DNA of 64,000 nucleotides from Erinaceus europaeus (lineage: Eukaryota > Chordata > Mammalia > Eulipotyphla > Erinaceidae): contig NC_080179.1 of assembly GCF_950295315.1 (NCBI RefSeq), positions 69,687,115-69,751,114 on the forward strand, in the 5' to 3' direction. Both the position numbers and the translations under genes were made by a program. Under the pieces are notes generated by a model. It had not been told where the DNA came from, did no database searches, and saw only the letters and a list, made by a program, of their open reading frames with translations. Shown piece after piece: positions 34,805 through 47,245 of this stretch (position 1 is the stretch's first letter; every line of letters begins with the position of its first letter).

Positions 34805-37090
34805 GCCAGTATCACTGGGGGCAGAGGGGTTGGGGTGGGACAGAGTCTTTTGGTGGTGGGAATGATGTTTATGTACATGCCTATTAACTTTTAGTCTTAT
34901 AAATCACTATTTAATTAATATGAGAGGGGAAAAGATGATTGAATGTCTCAAACTTTTAAATGCACAGACCGTAGGCTGAGTCTCCAAAATGTTGACTTTC
35001 CTAAAAGCTTAGACCAGAGAGAACAGAAGCAACCAGTGGTGTTACTCTGTAAGACACAGGTGTATATAAGTAATGTCAAAGGACATAATTTATGGTGATG
35101 TTGTGTATGATACAGCAAATTCTAACAATGGAATTCTCAAAGTGAACCCAGTTGCCAAGTAATTTCATTCTAGCAATAACTTCTGCTGTCTTCTTAAACC
35201 CTAAGACAGCAGGAACCTCCCACTTCTTCTATAGAGCTTCTATACTTCAGTCCTAGAACCTCTAGGGTGGGGCCCACTTTCCTATATGCTTCTCTCAATT
35301 CATACCAAATGATGCTGCATATACCAACCTAATTAACACAACAAGTACCACTTCAGCATGCTTCACTTCAGACTGTGTCCAGAGACATCAGACATGGAAT
35401 GTTAGCCCTTCAGCATCATTACTCAGATGAGACCTTTCCTTTCACAGGATTCCTTAAGTCCATTTTAGGTGGTTCACTTCCTAATAAAGTCCCAAAACCT
35501 AGATATAGACCAGGTCCCATGAAATAGAGCATAGGTTCACATGTATCCATATATTAGGGCAAAATATATATCCGAAAGCAAAAGTGTATAACAGTTTGTA
35601 GTGAGGCAATATATGCAGCAAGCAAGTAGAAAGATCTAAAAAGACACCATAAAGTTCCTAATGAAATAGTGTCTACTTAGACATAGATACTCTCCTCACC
35701 TACTTCCTATTATACTTCCCTCACTCACTCCAAAGCTAACCTTATCAAAGTAAGGACTGTAAAAGCTGAATAAGAGCAAAAGACTTGCATACTTTAAGAA
35801 TGACTCTTTTGTCACTATCAGGCCACCTCATCAGCTGAGGCCCTAGTCAGGGAGTTCTGAGATTCCCAAATAGACATGATGGGCCTACACCTCAAATAAA
35901 TCCCTCTCTCCATTGCTATCAGAAACAACACAATAGACCCCTCTGTGGGCCCCCATAGGACCTTGCCCTCAACATGGATCAACCACAGTAGAGAATGTTC
36001 CATCCTCTGAAAGGAGGCTGGATAACATATGCTATCTTCCACCTGAGGAAGATGGGTCCTAAAATTGGGGCAGCTTGGAATAGACCTCAAATAGATTCCC
36101 CTCTCCATTGTTACTGGTCATCTCTATCAGGAACAACACAATAGACCCCATAGTGGGCCCCCATGGGACCGTGGCCTCAACTTGGATCAACAATGGTAGA
36201 GAATGTTCCATCTTCTGAATGGAGGCTGGATAACATACTTTATCTTCCACCTGAGGAAGATGGGTCAATATTGGGGCAGCTTGGGATGTTCCTTCTCATG
36301 ACCACAGAATATGAGCTCAGATCTATAGGGATGTGAGGCTACATAGGCTCCTAAGCTAAATACGGGCCCCAGATCACATCAAATTGATGGGGCTTACAGT
36401 CAACAATATTTATACACCTTTCCTATATTTGGGAGCTACTCTCTTCCCTGATCCAGTTTACTGGTCCTTTTTCCAGCCATGACATTATCATCCCAGACAA
36501 TAACTTGGATCCACCTGCATATCAGGCTCAGAAAAGAAATAAATAAATAAAACTAGTATAGTCATAGGCCCTTTGGAATATAACTAAAATAGACCTACTA
36601 GCTATCTACAAAACAGAGACCCCAAATCTTCATCTGCACTATTCTAGCTTTTAGGTTCATGACTAGTCAACAATTTGTTTGGCTTTATATGTTAACTCTT
36701 CTTTCAGACAGCAGGTTCCAGAGGCTGACATGATGCCAACTGGACTTGCCTAGGCAGACAACCCCACCAATATGTCCTGGAGCCCCACTTCCCCAGAGCC
36801 CTGCCCCACTAGGGGAAGAGAGAGACAGGCTGGGAGTATGGATCGACCTGTCAATGCCCACGTTCAGCGGGGAAGCAATTACAGAAGCCAGACCTTCCAT
36901 CTTCTGCACCCCATAATGACCCTGGGTCCATGCTCCCAGAGTGATAAATAATAGGAAAGCTATCAGGAGAGGGGATGGGATACGGAGTTCTGGTGGTGGG
37001 AATTGTATGGACTTGTACTCCTCTGATCCTATGTTTTTGTCAGTGTTTCCTTTTTTATAAATAAAAATAAATAAAAAGAAAGAAAGAAAG
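34805..37090 (+). mobile_element. Old-lineage L1 3' UTR, about 2.3 kb
   Basis: Contains no ORF2. It begins near CACTGGGGGCAGAGGGGTTGG, passes through AGTTTGTAGTGAGGC (35594) and the block with CACCTGAGGAAGATGGGTC (repeated at about 36043 and 36247), and ends with GGAGTTCTGGTGGTGGGAATT and an AAATAAATAAAAAG tail. Within it, about 35820-36060 and 36065-36270 look like a tandem duplication of about 200 bp. Compared with 2035-3391 it carries about 1 kb of extra 3' UTR. Confidence 0.9.
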
Positions 37091-37105
37091 AAAATGCCAC
37101 TGGGC

Positions 37106-37646
37106 TGTAGGGAAATTGTGAGGATATGGTTGAGCATGGTATGGGACCTCCTACTGAAAAGTGGGAACCTTGTTGGCAGGACCTTTCTGTCAGTCTCTCT
37201 CTACTTGAGATCTTGAGATCGAGCATGGAAAGAAAACAGCCACCAGGGAAAAGTTCCCTCTATCAGCCTCCCTGCCTCACAGTAGCCCACTCCACTCCCT
37301 TATTATCTCCATAATCCTTGTTTTGCTTGAAAGTCCCCTCCCTACTTCCCCACCCACTCCATTCCTTTGATCATATCTAATCTATCTTCTCTCTGCCCTC
37401 AGGACCCCCCTTTGGCGGCTGGTTACTGATAACCTTGCTTTCTTTTCTTTAACCCATTAAACCTCTTGCTCAGCAATTACTGGAAAAGTCCTGACCCTCC
37501 CCTAGACCCTTTGCCTCCCTACCATATATGGTGTACACATGCCACATCCTCCTGTGACCCCTTATAATCCCTGCTTTGCTATTCAGTAAACGGATTTTGT
37601 GCATGAAACATTCCCCTGGTGATCTCTGGTGGCGTCTCTTGCTACA
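37106..37646 (+). mobile_element. Probable endogenous retrovirus LTR
   Basis: About 540 bp starting TGTAG and ending CTACA, perfect 5-bp inverted ends of TG...CA type. Toward the right there is a promoter-like order: CATATATGG, CCTTATAATCC, then CAGTAAACGG as a weak poly-A signal, then a GT-rich segment. This fits U3-R-U5 of a class I-type LTR. It directly follows an L1 tail. No primer-binding site is evident downstream and no TSD can be read, so solo LTR versus a remnant of a longer element is open. Confidence 0.45.
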
Positions 37647-38285
37647 CAGGGAAAGATCCAGTCTGCTCACTCCTACTGCCCCGGAACATTCCTTCTGCAC
37701 CCCCCCCCCCAACACACACACACACACACATCTGGTGTGCAACAAAGCAGGGAAGCCTGAAGTTTGTGCCTGGGAAGAGGCCTCGCCTCCAAAGAGTCCG
37801 ACACTGGGCTTTGTTGGCATCTCTGGGTCAGCTCTGCCCTGCTCACTGATACTTCAGTTAAGGAGCTCAGGCAGCTCTTTGCAGAGACCATGGTGGCCTC
37901 CCTCTGCCAATCCCAATACTGGGCCATACCAGAAAGGGAAGCTCAGCCAGGCCTCCAACAAGTCCTCAGATTCGGCAACCATTGGTTAGAGCTAATTCAA
38001 TTCTTGCTGTTTTCTCATGCTGACAACAAGCTGTTGCTGGAGGAATCATGACCGACTGGATGTGGGGTTGCTTGGATGCCTGTTCTCAAGAGAGCTCTGA
38101 CAGAGTAAGTGACAAATAGACCATTAAAGGCACATTTATTCAAAGCAGGGATCAAAAGTGAGGACTCCTCATCAAATTTCTGCTTCCTGATGGATTTTGT
38201 TGTTGTTGTTCTGGTAAGCAATACAGCTGTTTTATGTGACTGCATCTGGATGGAACTTTTGCCAATTTTTGTGGTGTAAATTCTT
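37647..38285. other. Unassigned sequence next to the LTR-like block
   Basis: GC-richer, with a C-run and (CA)n at about 37701-37730. Several overlapping ORFs (37470-38051) exist on both strands but none shows a recognised gag, pol or host domain. It may be leader or internal retroviral sequence, or host DNA. Confidence 0.3.
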
Positions 38286-38765
38286 TTTTATTTCCAGTAA
38301 GGTTATTGTTGGGGTTCAATGCCTGCTGATCCCAGTATCTTTCCTTTCTTTTCCTTCCTTTCCCTTCCCTTCCCTTCCCTTCCCTTCCCTTCCCTTCCCT
38401 TCCCTTCCCTTCCCTTCCCTTCCCTTCCCTTCCCTTCCCTTCCCTTCCCTTCCCTTCTCTTCCCTTCCCTTTCCTTTTGTTTTCTTTTTTTTATTTCTTT
38501 GTCTTTCCTCCTTTCCTTTCCCTCCCCTTCTTTTCGCTTCACTTTCCTTCTTTAAGTTTCACTTCAGTGCTTTGCTTTTTTCAGATAGAAGGTAAGATAC
38601 AGAAGTAGATAGGGAGAGAGAAAGAGAGACAGAGAAAGGACAGATATTGTCGTACTACTGCACTCTTCCTGAGTTTTCTCCCCTACAAATAAGTGCTCCT
38701 ATGTGCTGACAGTGGGCTTGACGCCTGGTCCTCACGCATGGAAACATATGTACTTTACTAGTTGA
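38286..38765 (-). mobile_element. Old 3'-extended SINE, inverted, carrying a (TTCCC)n expansion
   Basis: CAGTAAGGTTATTGTTGGGG (extension side), then a TTCCC array, then GATAGAAGGTAAGATACAG, and a decayed head with GACGCCTGGTCCTCACGC. Confidence 0.6.
38342..38470. repeat. (TTCCC)n array
   Basis: About 24 nearly perfect TTCCC units. ORFs at 38236-38595 are readings of this array. Confidence 0.96.
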
Positions 38766-38805
38766 AGGGAAAGGTCAACTCATCAGGAATATCTTCATTA
38801 GCTCT

Positions 38806-39086
38806 TTTTTTTTTTTAAAGATTTATTTATTTATTCCCTTTTGTTGACCTTGTTTTTTTATTTTAGTTATTATTGATATCATCGTTGTTGGATAGGACAG
38901 AGAGAAATGGAGAGAGGAGGGGAAGACAGAGGGGGGAGAGAAAGACAGACGCCTGCAGACCTGTTCCACCGCCTGTGAAGCAACTCCCCTGTAGATGGGG
39001 AGCCGGGGGCTCGAACCGGGATCCTTACGCCGGTCCTTGCACCCTGCGCCATGTGCGCTTAACCCACTGTGCTATCGCCCGATTCC
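38806..39086 (-). mobile_element. tRNA-derived SINE, inverted
   Basis: Full reverse copy with GGCTCGAACCGGG and GTGCGCTTAACCCACTG. CATTAGC at about 38796 and 39087 is a short TSD. Confidence 0.94.
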
Positions 39087-39094
39087 CCATTAGC

Positions 39095-39370
39095 CATTTT
39101 GTGAACTTCTCTGGGACATTAACCTCAGTAAAAACTAGCAATGGTAAGGACTGTCTCTCTCCCTCTGGAAGGTGGCTGGATCATCCAACTCTACCACTCA
39201 AGGAAGACTGGTTTTATAATGAGCGCAGCCTAGAATCTTCCCCACTGTGAACATGAACTGTGGACTCTGACTGATAGGGACCAGAAGCTACTCAGGCTCC
39301 TGTGGTAAATACTAATATACATGGGGTGTGTGTCAGAATGATGTGATAAAGTGTTATTCTGCATCTCCAA
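39095..39370 (+). mobile_element. Ancient L1 3' UTR fragment
   Basis: GGAAGGTGGCTGGATCATCC, GGGACCAGAAGCTACTCAGG and TGGTAAATACTAATATACATG parallel 36190-36370 of the L1 3' UTR. A similar phrase recurs at 40703-40740. Confidence 0.55.
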
Positions 39371-39760
39371 AAGAATTTTGCTTTTTTTCCTCTCAGAGGA
39401 GGAAATGTTAGGGGGAGATGAGTAGGTTCTGAACCCCAGTTCCACCAGGACCTGGAACTTTAGTGATCAGGAACCTTTATTTTTGCCCCATTGCTGAGAG
39501 AGAAGAGAATTTGGAAAACACCTGAATAAGTGAAGTCCTGTTTTCTTTATCCAAGAGGGAAAAGGTAAAAAGGGCATCACACCTGGCAGTTGTAATGGGT
39601 GTAAGTGTGGCTCAGAAAGAAAGCGAAGGTGGGTGGGGCCTTAGGAGGAAGTAAAAACATGTAATAAGTTCCACATGGGGTTATTCATCTGTACCCAAAT
39701 GACCCACATACTTCGCTGATACGTGCCTTTTCATTTTCTTGACTAAAAGTTTTAAATAAA
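39371..39760. other. Unassigned sequence, possibly ancient L1
   Basis: No gene. It ends in an A-rich stretch at 39753. Confidence 0.35.
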
Positions 39761-39839
39761 AAAAAGGAAGGAAGGAAGGAAGGAAGAAAGGGAGGAAGGG
39801 AGAAAGAAAGAAAGAAAGAAAAAAAGAAAGAAAGAAAGA
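39761..39839. repeat. (GGAA)n/(GAAA)n tract
   Basis: Pure purine run moving from AAGG units to AAAG units. Confidence 0.95.
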
Positions 39840-39904
39840 CCCATAAGGAATACTTAGATGGAGTTAGGGGCTTAAAATCCTTTAGATAAAAGTCTTATAA
39901 GAAA

Positions 39905-40292
39905 AAAGAAGTCATGGAATATATACTCAATGAAGTACAACTCAGCAGTTAAAAAGACTGTATTGTGTCTTTTGGGACAAATTGAGTAAAACTGGAGGTG
40001 CTGATGCTTAGTGAAGTAAAGAAGGGAGTAAGGAGAACTGTGGGATGCTCTCAGTCGTATGTGGAATATGGAGAATTGAAGCTTGTGAACTTGAAAAACG
40101 ACAAGAAAACCCCACACATCTTTATTTATAGTCACCCCCCCCCATATCTATGACCTTTCGAGAACTATGTTGGATACCATTGAAGGGTTTGGGAGGGGGA
40201 GCACAGAACTTTGGTGGTGGGAGTGGTGTGGAGGTCTAACCCTATTATCTTATCATTTAGTAAAACACTATTAAATCAAAAAGAAATAAATT
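39905..40292 (+). mobile_element. Ancient L1 3' end (third type)
   Basis: GAATATATACTCAATGAAGTAC mirrors the ORF2 end (ACACAATGGAATACTA region). It continues to GGTGGTGGGAGTGGTG and AAACACTATTAAATCAAAAAG. Confidence 0.65.
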
Positions 40293-40944
40293 GTTTAGCA
40301 AAAGAAGAAAGGCAGTGAACTTCTAGCTGTTGAGATAAAGCAAAGAATTATTGCACTGAAATAGAGATAGTCTTGAGACTCATGAACAAAAGATAATAAA
40401 AATAAGGGAGATTGGAGATAAGTGAGGGCTTCTCAGTTTCTGTGGAGCCTGATCATATTCCTTATACATACTTCCTTACTTAAGGCTTGAGTGGGTATGC
40501 TCATAATAAAATGATTCCTAGCTGCATAATTTCTGTCAGTTTTAAAGATGTTAAATATATACACAAATATAAAAGGAAAAATCACAGAACATTACTACCT
40601 TTTCAATTAACGTACAGAGACTATGGACTCCATAGAATCAAAAGAAATTCAATGACTTGGGAAGGACATATATCCAGTGAGTAGCAGTGCTTATTCTGAA
40701 GCTCATGTGGTAAATACTAATATCCATGGGGTGTGGGTCAGAATAGGTTCCAGGCAACACCATACTTGTTTGTGATACCGTGATAATGATGTGCTTCCAG
40801 TTTTGGAGAGGCAGGACATTAAAACTCCTTTGAGAGTAATACTATCTCCAAAGGTCAAGCCTCATTTTCTCTTTAGCTAGCGACTCCTTTTGTGAATAAT
40901 GTAGGATAGGACAGAGCAGACGCAGGAAGCCAGCCCTTCAGTGG
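40293..40944. other. Unique sequence
   Basis: Includes the L1-like phrase at 40703-40740. No gene. Confidence 0.45.
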
Positions 40945-41160
40945 CAGGGTTAAATCAAGGGCTTTGCTGCTCAGTTGACCTGTGTTCAAATCCTGACTCT
41001 TGACCTGGGGGACTATGTGATTATGGGTCAGAGATATGACCTCTTTAATCTCTAGTTTCTTCTTTGAGATATGGAAACAAATAAAGATATCTGATCCAGA
41101 GAGATGCTGGAAGATTAAATAGAATAATATATTAGCCATGCTTTCCTGTCATGAAGTAAA
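40945..41160 (+). mobile_element. MIR, ancient mammalian SINE
   Basis: CCTGTGTTCAAATCCTGACTC (B-box), a TATGTGATTATGGGTCA stretch, CTCTTTAATCTCTAGTTTC, and GGAAGATTAAATAGAATAAT follow the MIR order closely. Confidence 0.8.
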
Positions 41161-41859
41161 CATTCACCGAATGCTAAAATTGTGTCTGATCTTAGTAGTG
41201 TCAATAACAGTCGGTCAAGTAGGAGGCAGAAACCAATTCCAAGGAGGTCTCTGTATCTTTACCTTAGGGTTCAATGATTTCTTTCATTGACATGGGATTG
41301 ATATAAGCCTATATGATCAGTGGTGACAACCACATGTGTGTATATCCGCATGAAACAAGTCATTCATTCAAAAATTTATATTTACTGAATCTTAAGAGGA
41401 ACAAATGACTTCAAGCTAGGGGATAGTGAAATTTTAATGCGCTTTGAAAATGGAAAGCATTTACACTGGGTGATTTAAAAAAGTGGCATTAAGTGCACCA
41501 AGCCATGAATGTTACCAGTCAGCATTAAAAACAAGTGATACCTTTACAGAAGCAGAGTCTATAAGGCAGAACTGAGGATAATCACTAGCCCAGCGGCACA
41601 AGCCAGGAAATATTATGCTAGGACAGCTACACTCCATTAAAGAAGAGAAGCCAAACTGTTTTTGTTTTTGTTTTTTTAGCTAGAAGGAATGCATAATTTA
41701 ATACAGTTGAACAAGTAAAGATAGATCAACTTAGAAACTTTAAAAGGTATTCTTAAAGCTTTAGAGTCTACAAAGTCATATTTACTAGCAAGTTAGCAAG
41801 TTCAAGGGAGTCTAGGGCAATGCCTGTTAGGTTTCTGTAGTCTAAGATTCAACCTGAGG
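41161..41859. other. Unique sequence
   Basis: No gene seen. Confidence 0.45.
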
Positions 41860-42005
41860 GCCAGAGAGGTTGATCACTGGGCAGGACATATAACTTGCAG
41901 TTTATACAACCCAGGTTCAAGTCTCAGCATCCCATGGAGATACTATGGCACTGGAGCAAACTCCTGTGATATGGTGTCTCTCTTCTTTCTCAGAATGAAA
42001 AAGTC
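41860..42005 (+). mobile_element. Old tRNA-type SINE
   Basis: GAGGTTGATCACTGGGCAGG (A-box side), CCCAGGTTCAAGTCTC (B-box), CTCTCTTCTTTCTC and AATGAAAAAG. Confidence 0.65.
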
Positions 42006-43294
42006 CTGGAGAGGTAAACATTGATCAAGTACAATGTTCTAGCAGACATAGCAGAAGGGAAGAAGGGGGGTGGGTGGGAGTTAGCAAATGAAAATGAAGG
42101 TTTTTAATGTATCTTATCTTTAGAAATTCAGACTCAGTAGCTCTTTGATTCTGAGCAGTTTCTCTGTCTGCCGATATCTATATCTATTTATCTCATATCT
42201 TTGGCACGTTCTCCAGGTACTTGGGGCAGAACTCAGTCAGAGAAATGCTGATCTAGAATCTCAGCTGGATTAAGTTTTCATTTGGAAAGTTAAAAAAAAT
42301 AAAATAAAGGTTCTTCTAAAGGTAGAAAGAGCTCACACCATACTAGGAGCGGAGGCAAACCTAATTAATCCATCCGAATACCCCAAAACAAAGCAATTCA
42401 AAGGATACAAGTCTTTTAAATTATATGGAGCTTGACTGTCACTGAACCTTCCAGGGCGGTGCTGTGGAAAGAGCAGGTGTTAGTATCTGTTATCCAAGTT
42501 TGTCTCAAGGGACCAGAGTGACTAATGAGGAACAGCAGAAGCCTAAAGGGATCTTAGGTCCAATGAGTCATCCTATGAACTAGAGAGGTTTTATTTTTCC
42601 TTCAGTGATTTGTAGATATACCTAACCAAACATTTCTGCAATAGGGAACTGTTGATTTTTATCTTTAAAGTCATCTTAAAAATTAAGAGATTCTGCCTCT
42701 ATTGTCTCTATTTAAACAATAGCACAAAACAAACAAAAGTAATTAATTAATTAATTAATTAGTGAGGGAATGAGGGAATCCCTAGCACTGGTAAAAAAAA
42801 AAAAAGTATCATTGAAAAGAAATTCTGGGCATAGGTTTGTCTGACTCACTATGACACTCTATTTTCCTCAATTTCATTTTTGTCTTCTTAGTTGGTAATC
42901 TTATTATGAGTTTAACAAATACCACCCTGGAAGATTACTGGCATAACTGTTCCTTGAGGGTTGATTAAAAAGTTTATCTTAAAAATTTATCTTTGTTTTA
43001 ACTTATTAAAATAGGAGGTTGCCATGCTCCGTTTGTAATGTGTGGATATAAGCTAACAATTGCTTTCCCTTTCAGGGTCCAGATTGAAGTCCTGGCTCTT
43101 AGATATATGTGACCCTAGAGACAGAATATCCAATTAGAAAGAATGGACACCATTAATTAACCAGTCAACCACTAGGAACTGTCCAATTAGTTGGCAAAGA
43201 GATAGGATCCAAAAGATATTCTGTACCTTCTTCTCGCTAGGAGTTACTGTTAGATTTTGATAGAAACGTCAACAAAGGCTGTAGAGATTCATAA

Positions 43295-43295
<1 letters not shown>
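42006..43295. other. Unique sequence
   Basis: (TTAA/ATTA)n at about 42741-42760 and an A-run at 42794. About 43060-43290 could include the 3' UTR of the AGPS retrocopy next door, which I cannot confirm. Confidence 0.4.

Positions 43296-43331
<36 letters not shown>
43296..43331. repeat. (CA)n microsatellite
   Basis: About 17 CA units. It lies where the last codons of the AGPS retrocopy would be. Confidence 0.93.
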
Positions 43332-43990
<659 letters not shown>

Positions 43991-45232
43991 AAGTCACTGG
44001 TATAATTCTGATTTGCTTACATGGCTTTAAGTTCTTTGACCTCGACCGTTAGCTCGGGAGCTCATGTCACAGTTAAGAAAGGAGAGGAGGAAACAGACAT
44101 TATTTATTCATTTTAAGGCAGGGACCAACCCATTGCAATCAGACTCAATCGATGCACGACAGAGGAGTTTGGAACGTTTATCTTCTTCCTCCTAAATGTC
44201 TAGACACCCAAAGGGATATGAAGACTTGCTTCTGACTATTTCCCTTAAAGGCCATCATGTATAATGTTGTGAGTTATATGACTTTGTATTGTCTTTAAAC
44301 TTGATGTATATGATGCTACATTTGTTAACAAATTCCCATATTCTGTAAGCTTTAAACTATCCCAGATGCCTAGTAAATGAGAATTCTGTGGAATGTGGCT
44401 CACCTCCATAATCTAGTTGAACAATCATGACTCTCCCTGTCCAAATTCGGCCTGTCAAGTTTAAGCTTGCATTGCCTGGGCACATTTACTTGTTGAAGCT
44501 TTAAAGCAGGTGCCAAATGTGTAAAAAAAATAATGTAACCCTGACCAACAGCTATCAGCATCTGTGCTGTAAAAGAAAAATAGAATCTTGAGTCTAAATG
44601 CTTATCTGCTCTTTACAATCGGTTAGTGCTTCAAAGCGCGAATTCTCAGTGTCACTTCTTTAATGGTCTGTCAAGGTATTTCCCATCATGCATTTAGTTT
44701 CTAGTATGTTCCAGCATGCAGTCAGAGTTTTAAGGATGTCAATTTGGATATTAAAGTAACAAATCAGGATCAAAGTGACCTGATACTTTTTCTTGGCCCC
44801 ATAGTGTGGCCTGTTTCTCTGTGCCCTGGCTCTACAGAGACTTATTTGTCTGGCTTGATAAAGTTGTGCATGATAAAATTACACCCTAAACTGACCATGT
44901 AAGGTAGACTAGACATAGGCATAATGAAAATACACGGTACACATGCCTTTTGTTGAAATGTATAACTTACTCCCTGTCCTTAATCTTCTGCTGTGGTTTT
45001 ATTATTATTTTTTTAAATTTTGTTTCTTTATATTGAGCTCTAGACATGAAAGGGAGAGAGACAGTGAAAAACAAGAGCACACAGAAAAGTGAATGCAGAA
45101 GAACATGTGCTAGGTCTCAGTAGACACTTGCACCCCAGGTTTATGTATTATTTATAAGTTACAGGGACAGGCTATGTTAACAACAGAGGGAAATATTTTA
45201 AAAGTAAGTTAGTTAACTTTAGAATACATAGA
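43991..45232. other. Unassigned AT-rich sequence
   Basis: The left part may hold further, unreadable AGPS retrocopy sequence on the minus strand. 45008-45150 has a GA-rich, SINE-like look. No gene. Confidence 0.35.
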
Positions 45233-47245
45233 ATGAACCTGAGGTCAATATATTTGCTTTTGTCCAAAACAACAACACCAAAAAATCAATATCATCTCTC
45301 TAAAAGAAAGCTAACCTACAGCCAACCTACAGCCAATATCATACTCAATGGAGAGAAGCTGAAAGCATTCCCCCTCAGATCAGGGACTAGACAGGGCTGC
45401 CCACTGTCACCGTTACTCTTCAACATAGTATTGGAAGTTCTTGCCATAGCAATCAGGCAAGAGAAAGAAATCAAAGGGATACAGATTGGAAGGGAAGAAG
45501 TCAAGCTCTCACTATTTGCAGATGATATGATAGTATACATAGAAAGACCTAAAGAATCCAGTAGAAAATTACTGGAAGTTGTTAGGCAATATAGCAAGGT
45601 ATCAGGCTACAAAATCAATGTACAAAAATCAGTGGCATTTCTTTATGCAAACACTAAATCTGAAGAAGAAGACATCCAGAAATCACTCCCATTTACTGTT
45701 TCAGCAAAATCAATCAAATACCTAGGAATAAAGTTGACCAAAGAAGTGAAAGACTTGTATGCTGAAAACTATGAGTCGCTACTCAAGGAGATAGAAACTG
45801 ATACCAAGAAATGGAAAGATATCCCATGCTCATGGATTGGAAGAATAAATATCATCAAAATGAACATTCTCCCCAGAGCCATATACAAATTTAATGCAAT
45901 ACCCATCAAAGTTCCACCAAGCTTCTTTAAGAGAATAGAACAAACACTACAATCATTTATCTGGAACCTGAAAACACCTAGAATTGCCAAAAACATCCTA
46001 AGGAAAAGAAACAGAAATGGAGGCATCACACTCCCAGACCTTAAACTATATTATAAAGCCATCATCATCAAAACAGCATGGTACTGGAACAAAAATAGGC
46101 ACACAGACCAGTGGAACAGAATTGAAAGCCCAGAAGTAAATCCCAACACCTATGGGCATCTAATCTTTGATAAGGGGGCCCAAAGGATTAAATGGAAGAA
46201 GGAGGCTCTCTTCAATAAATGGTGCTGGGAAAACTGGGTTGAAACATGCAGAAGAATGAAATTGAACCACTTTATCTCACCAGAAACAAAAATCAACTCC
46301 AAATGGATCAAAGACCTAGATGTCAGACCAGAAACAATCAAATACTTAGAGGAAAACATTGGTAAAACACTTTCCCATCTACACCTCAAGGATATCTTTG
46401 ATGAATCAAACCCAATTGCAAGGAAGACCAAAGCAGAAACAAACCAATGGGACTACATCAAATTGAAAAGCTTCTGCACATCCAAAGAAACTATTAAACA
46501 AACAGAGAGACCCCTCACAGAATGGGAGAAGATCTTCACATGCCAGACATCAGACAAGAAACTAATCACCAAAATATATAAAGAGCTCAGCAAACTCAGC
46601 CGCAAAAAAGCAAATGACCCCATCCAAAAATGGGCAGAGGAAATGAACAAAACATTCACCACAGAGGAGATCCAAAAGGCTAACAAACATATGAAAAACT
46701 GCTCTAGGTCACTGATTGTCAGAGAAATGCAAATTAAGACAACACTAAGATACCACCTCACTCCTGTAAGAATGGCATACATCAAAAAGGACAGCAGCAA
46801 CAAATGCTGGAGAGGATGTGGGGACAGAGGAACTCTTTTACATTGCTGGTGGGAATGTAAATTGGTACAGCCTCTGTGGAGAGCAGTCTGGAAAACTCTC
46901 AGAAGGCTAGACATGGACCTTCCATATGACCCAATAATTCCTCTCCTGGGGTTATACCCCAAGGACTCCATAACACCCAACCAAAAAGAGGTGTGTACTC
47001 CTATGTTCATAGCAGCACAATTCATAATAGCTAAAACCTGGAAGCAACCCAGGAGCCCAACAACAGATGAATGGCTGAGAAAGCTGTGGTATATATACAC
47101 AATGGAATACTATGCAGCTATCAAGAACAATGAACTCACCTTCTCTGACCCAGCTTGGACAGAGCTAGAAGGAATTATGTTAAGTGGACTAAGTCAGAAA
47201 GTTAAAGATGAGTATGGGATGATCCCACTCATCAACAGAAGCTGA
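45233..47245 (+). CDS. 5'-truncated L1 ORF2, open, with start codon in flanking DNA
   Basis: 670 codons, of which roughly the last 640 are L1 ORF2: the RT motif [16 protein letters not shown], the Cys/His cluster and the normal C-terminus ending GMIPLINRS. The first about 30 residues (from ATG 45233) come from non-L1 flanking sequence that happens to be in frame. The endonuclease and the start of the RT domain are missing, so the protein could not drive normal retrotransposition. Against the copy at 1-2034 there are about five amino-acid changes (for example Ala to Val in TPARM, Cys to Ser in RCPTT). I regard it as a decay-free but dead copy; expression is unlikely. Confidence 0.88.
   Translation: MNLRSIYLLLSKTTTPKNQYHLSKRKLTYSQPTANIILNGEKLKAFPLRSGTRQGCPLSPLLFNIVLEVLAIAIRQEKEIKGIQIGREEVKLSLFADDMIVYIERPKESSRKLLEVVRQYSKVSGYKINVQKSVAFLYANTKSEEEDIQKSLPFTVSAKSIKYLGIKLTKEVKDLYAENYESLLKEIETDTKKWKDIPCSWIGRINIIKMNILPRAIYKFNAIPIKVPPSFFKRIEQTLQSFIWNLKTPRIAKNILRKRNRNGGITLPDLKLYYKAIIIKTAWYWNKNRHTDQWNRIESPEVNPNTYGHLIFDKGAQRIKWKKEALFNKWCWENWVETCRRMKLNHFISPETKINSKWIKDLDVRPETIKYLEENIGKTLSHLHLKDIFDESNPIARKTKAETNQWDYIKLKSFCTSKETIKQTERPLTEWEKIFTCQTSDKKLITKIYKELSKLSRKKANDPIQKWAEEMNKTFTTEEIQKANKHMKNCSRSLIVREMQIKTTLRYHLTPVRMAYIKKDSSNKCWRGCGDRGTLLHCWWECKLVQPLWRAVWKTLRRLDMDLPYDPIIPLLGLYPKDSITPNQKEVCTPMFIAAQFIIAKTWKQPRSPTTDEWLRKLWYIYTMEYYAAIKNNELTFSDPAWTELEGIMLSGLSQKVKDEYGMIPLINRS

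Noticed and set aside
37470..38051. Overlapping ORFs of 76-137 codons on both strands
   Set aside because: No domain, and they run through a C-run and a CA repeat. Probably chance in GC-richer DNA.
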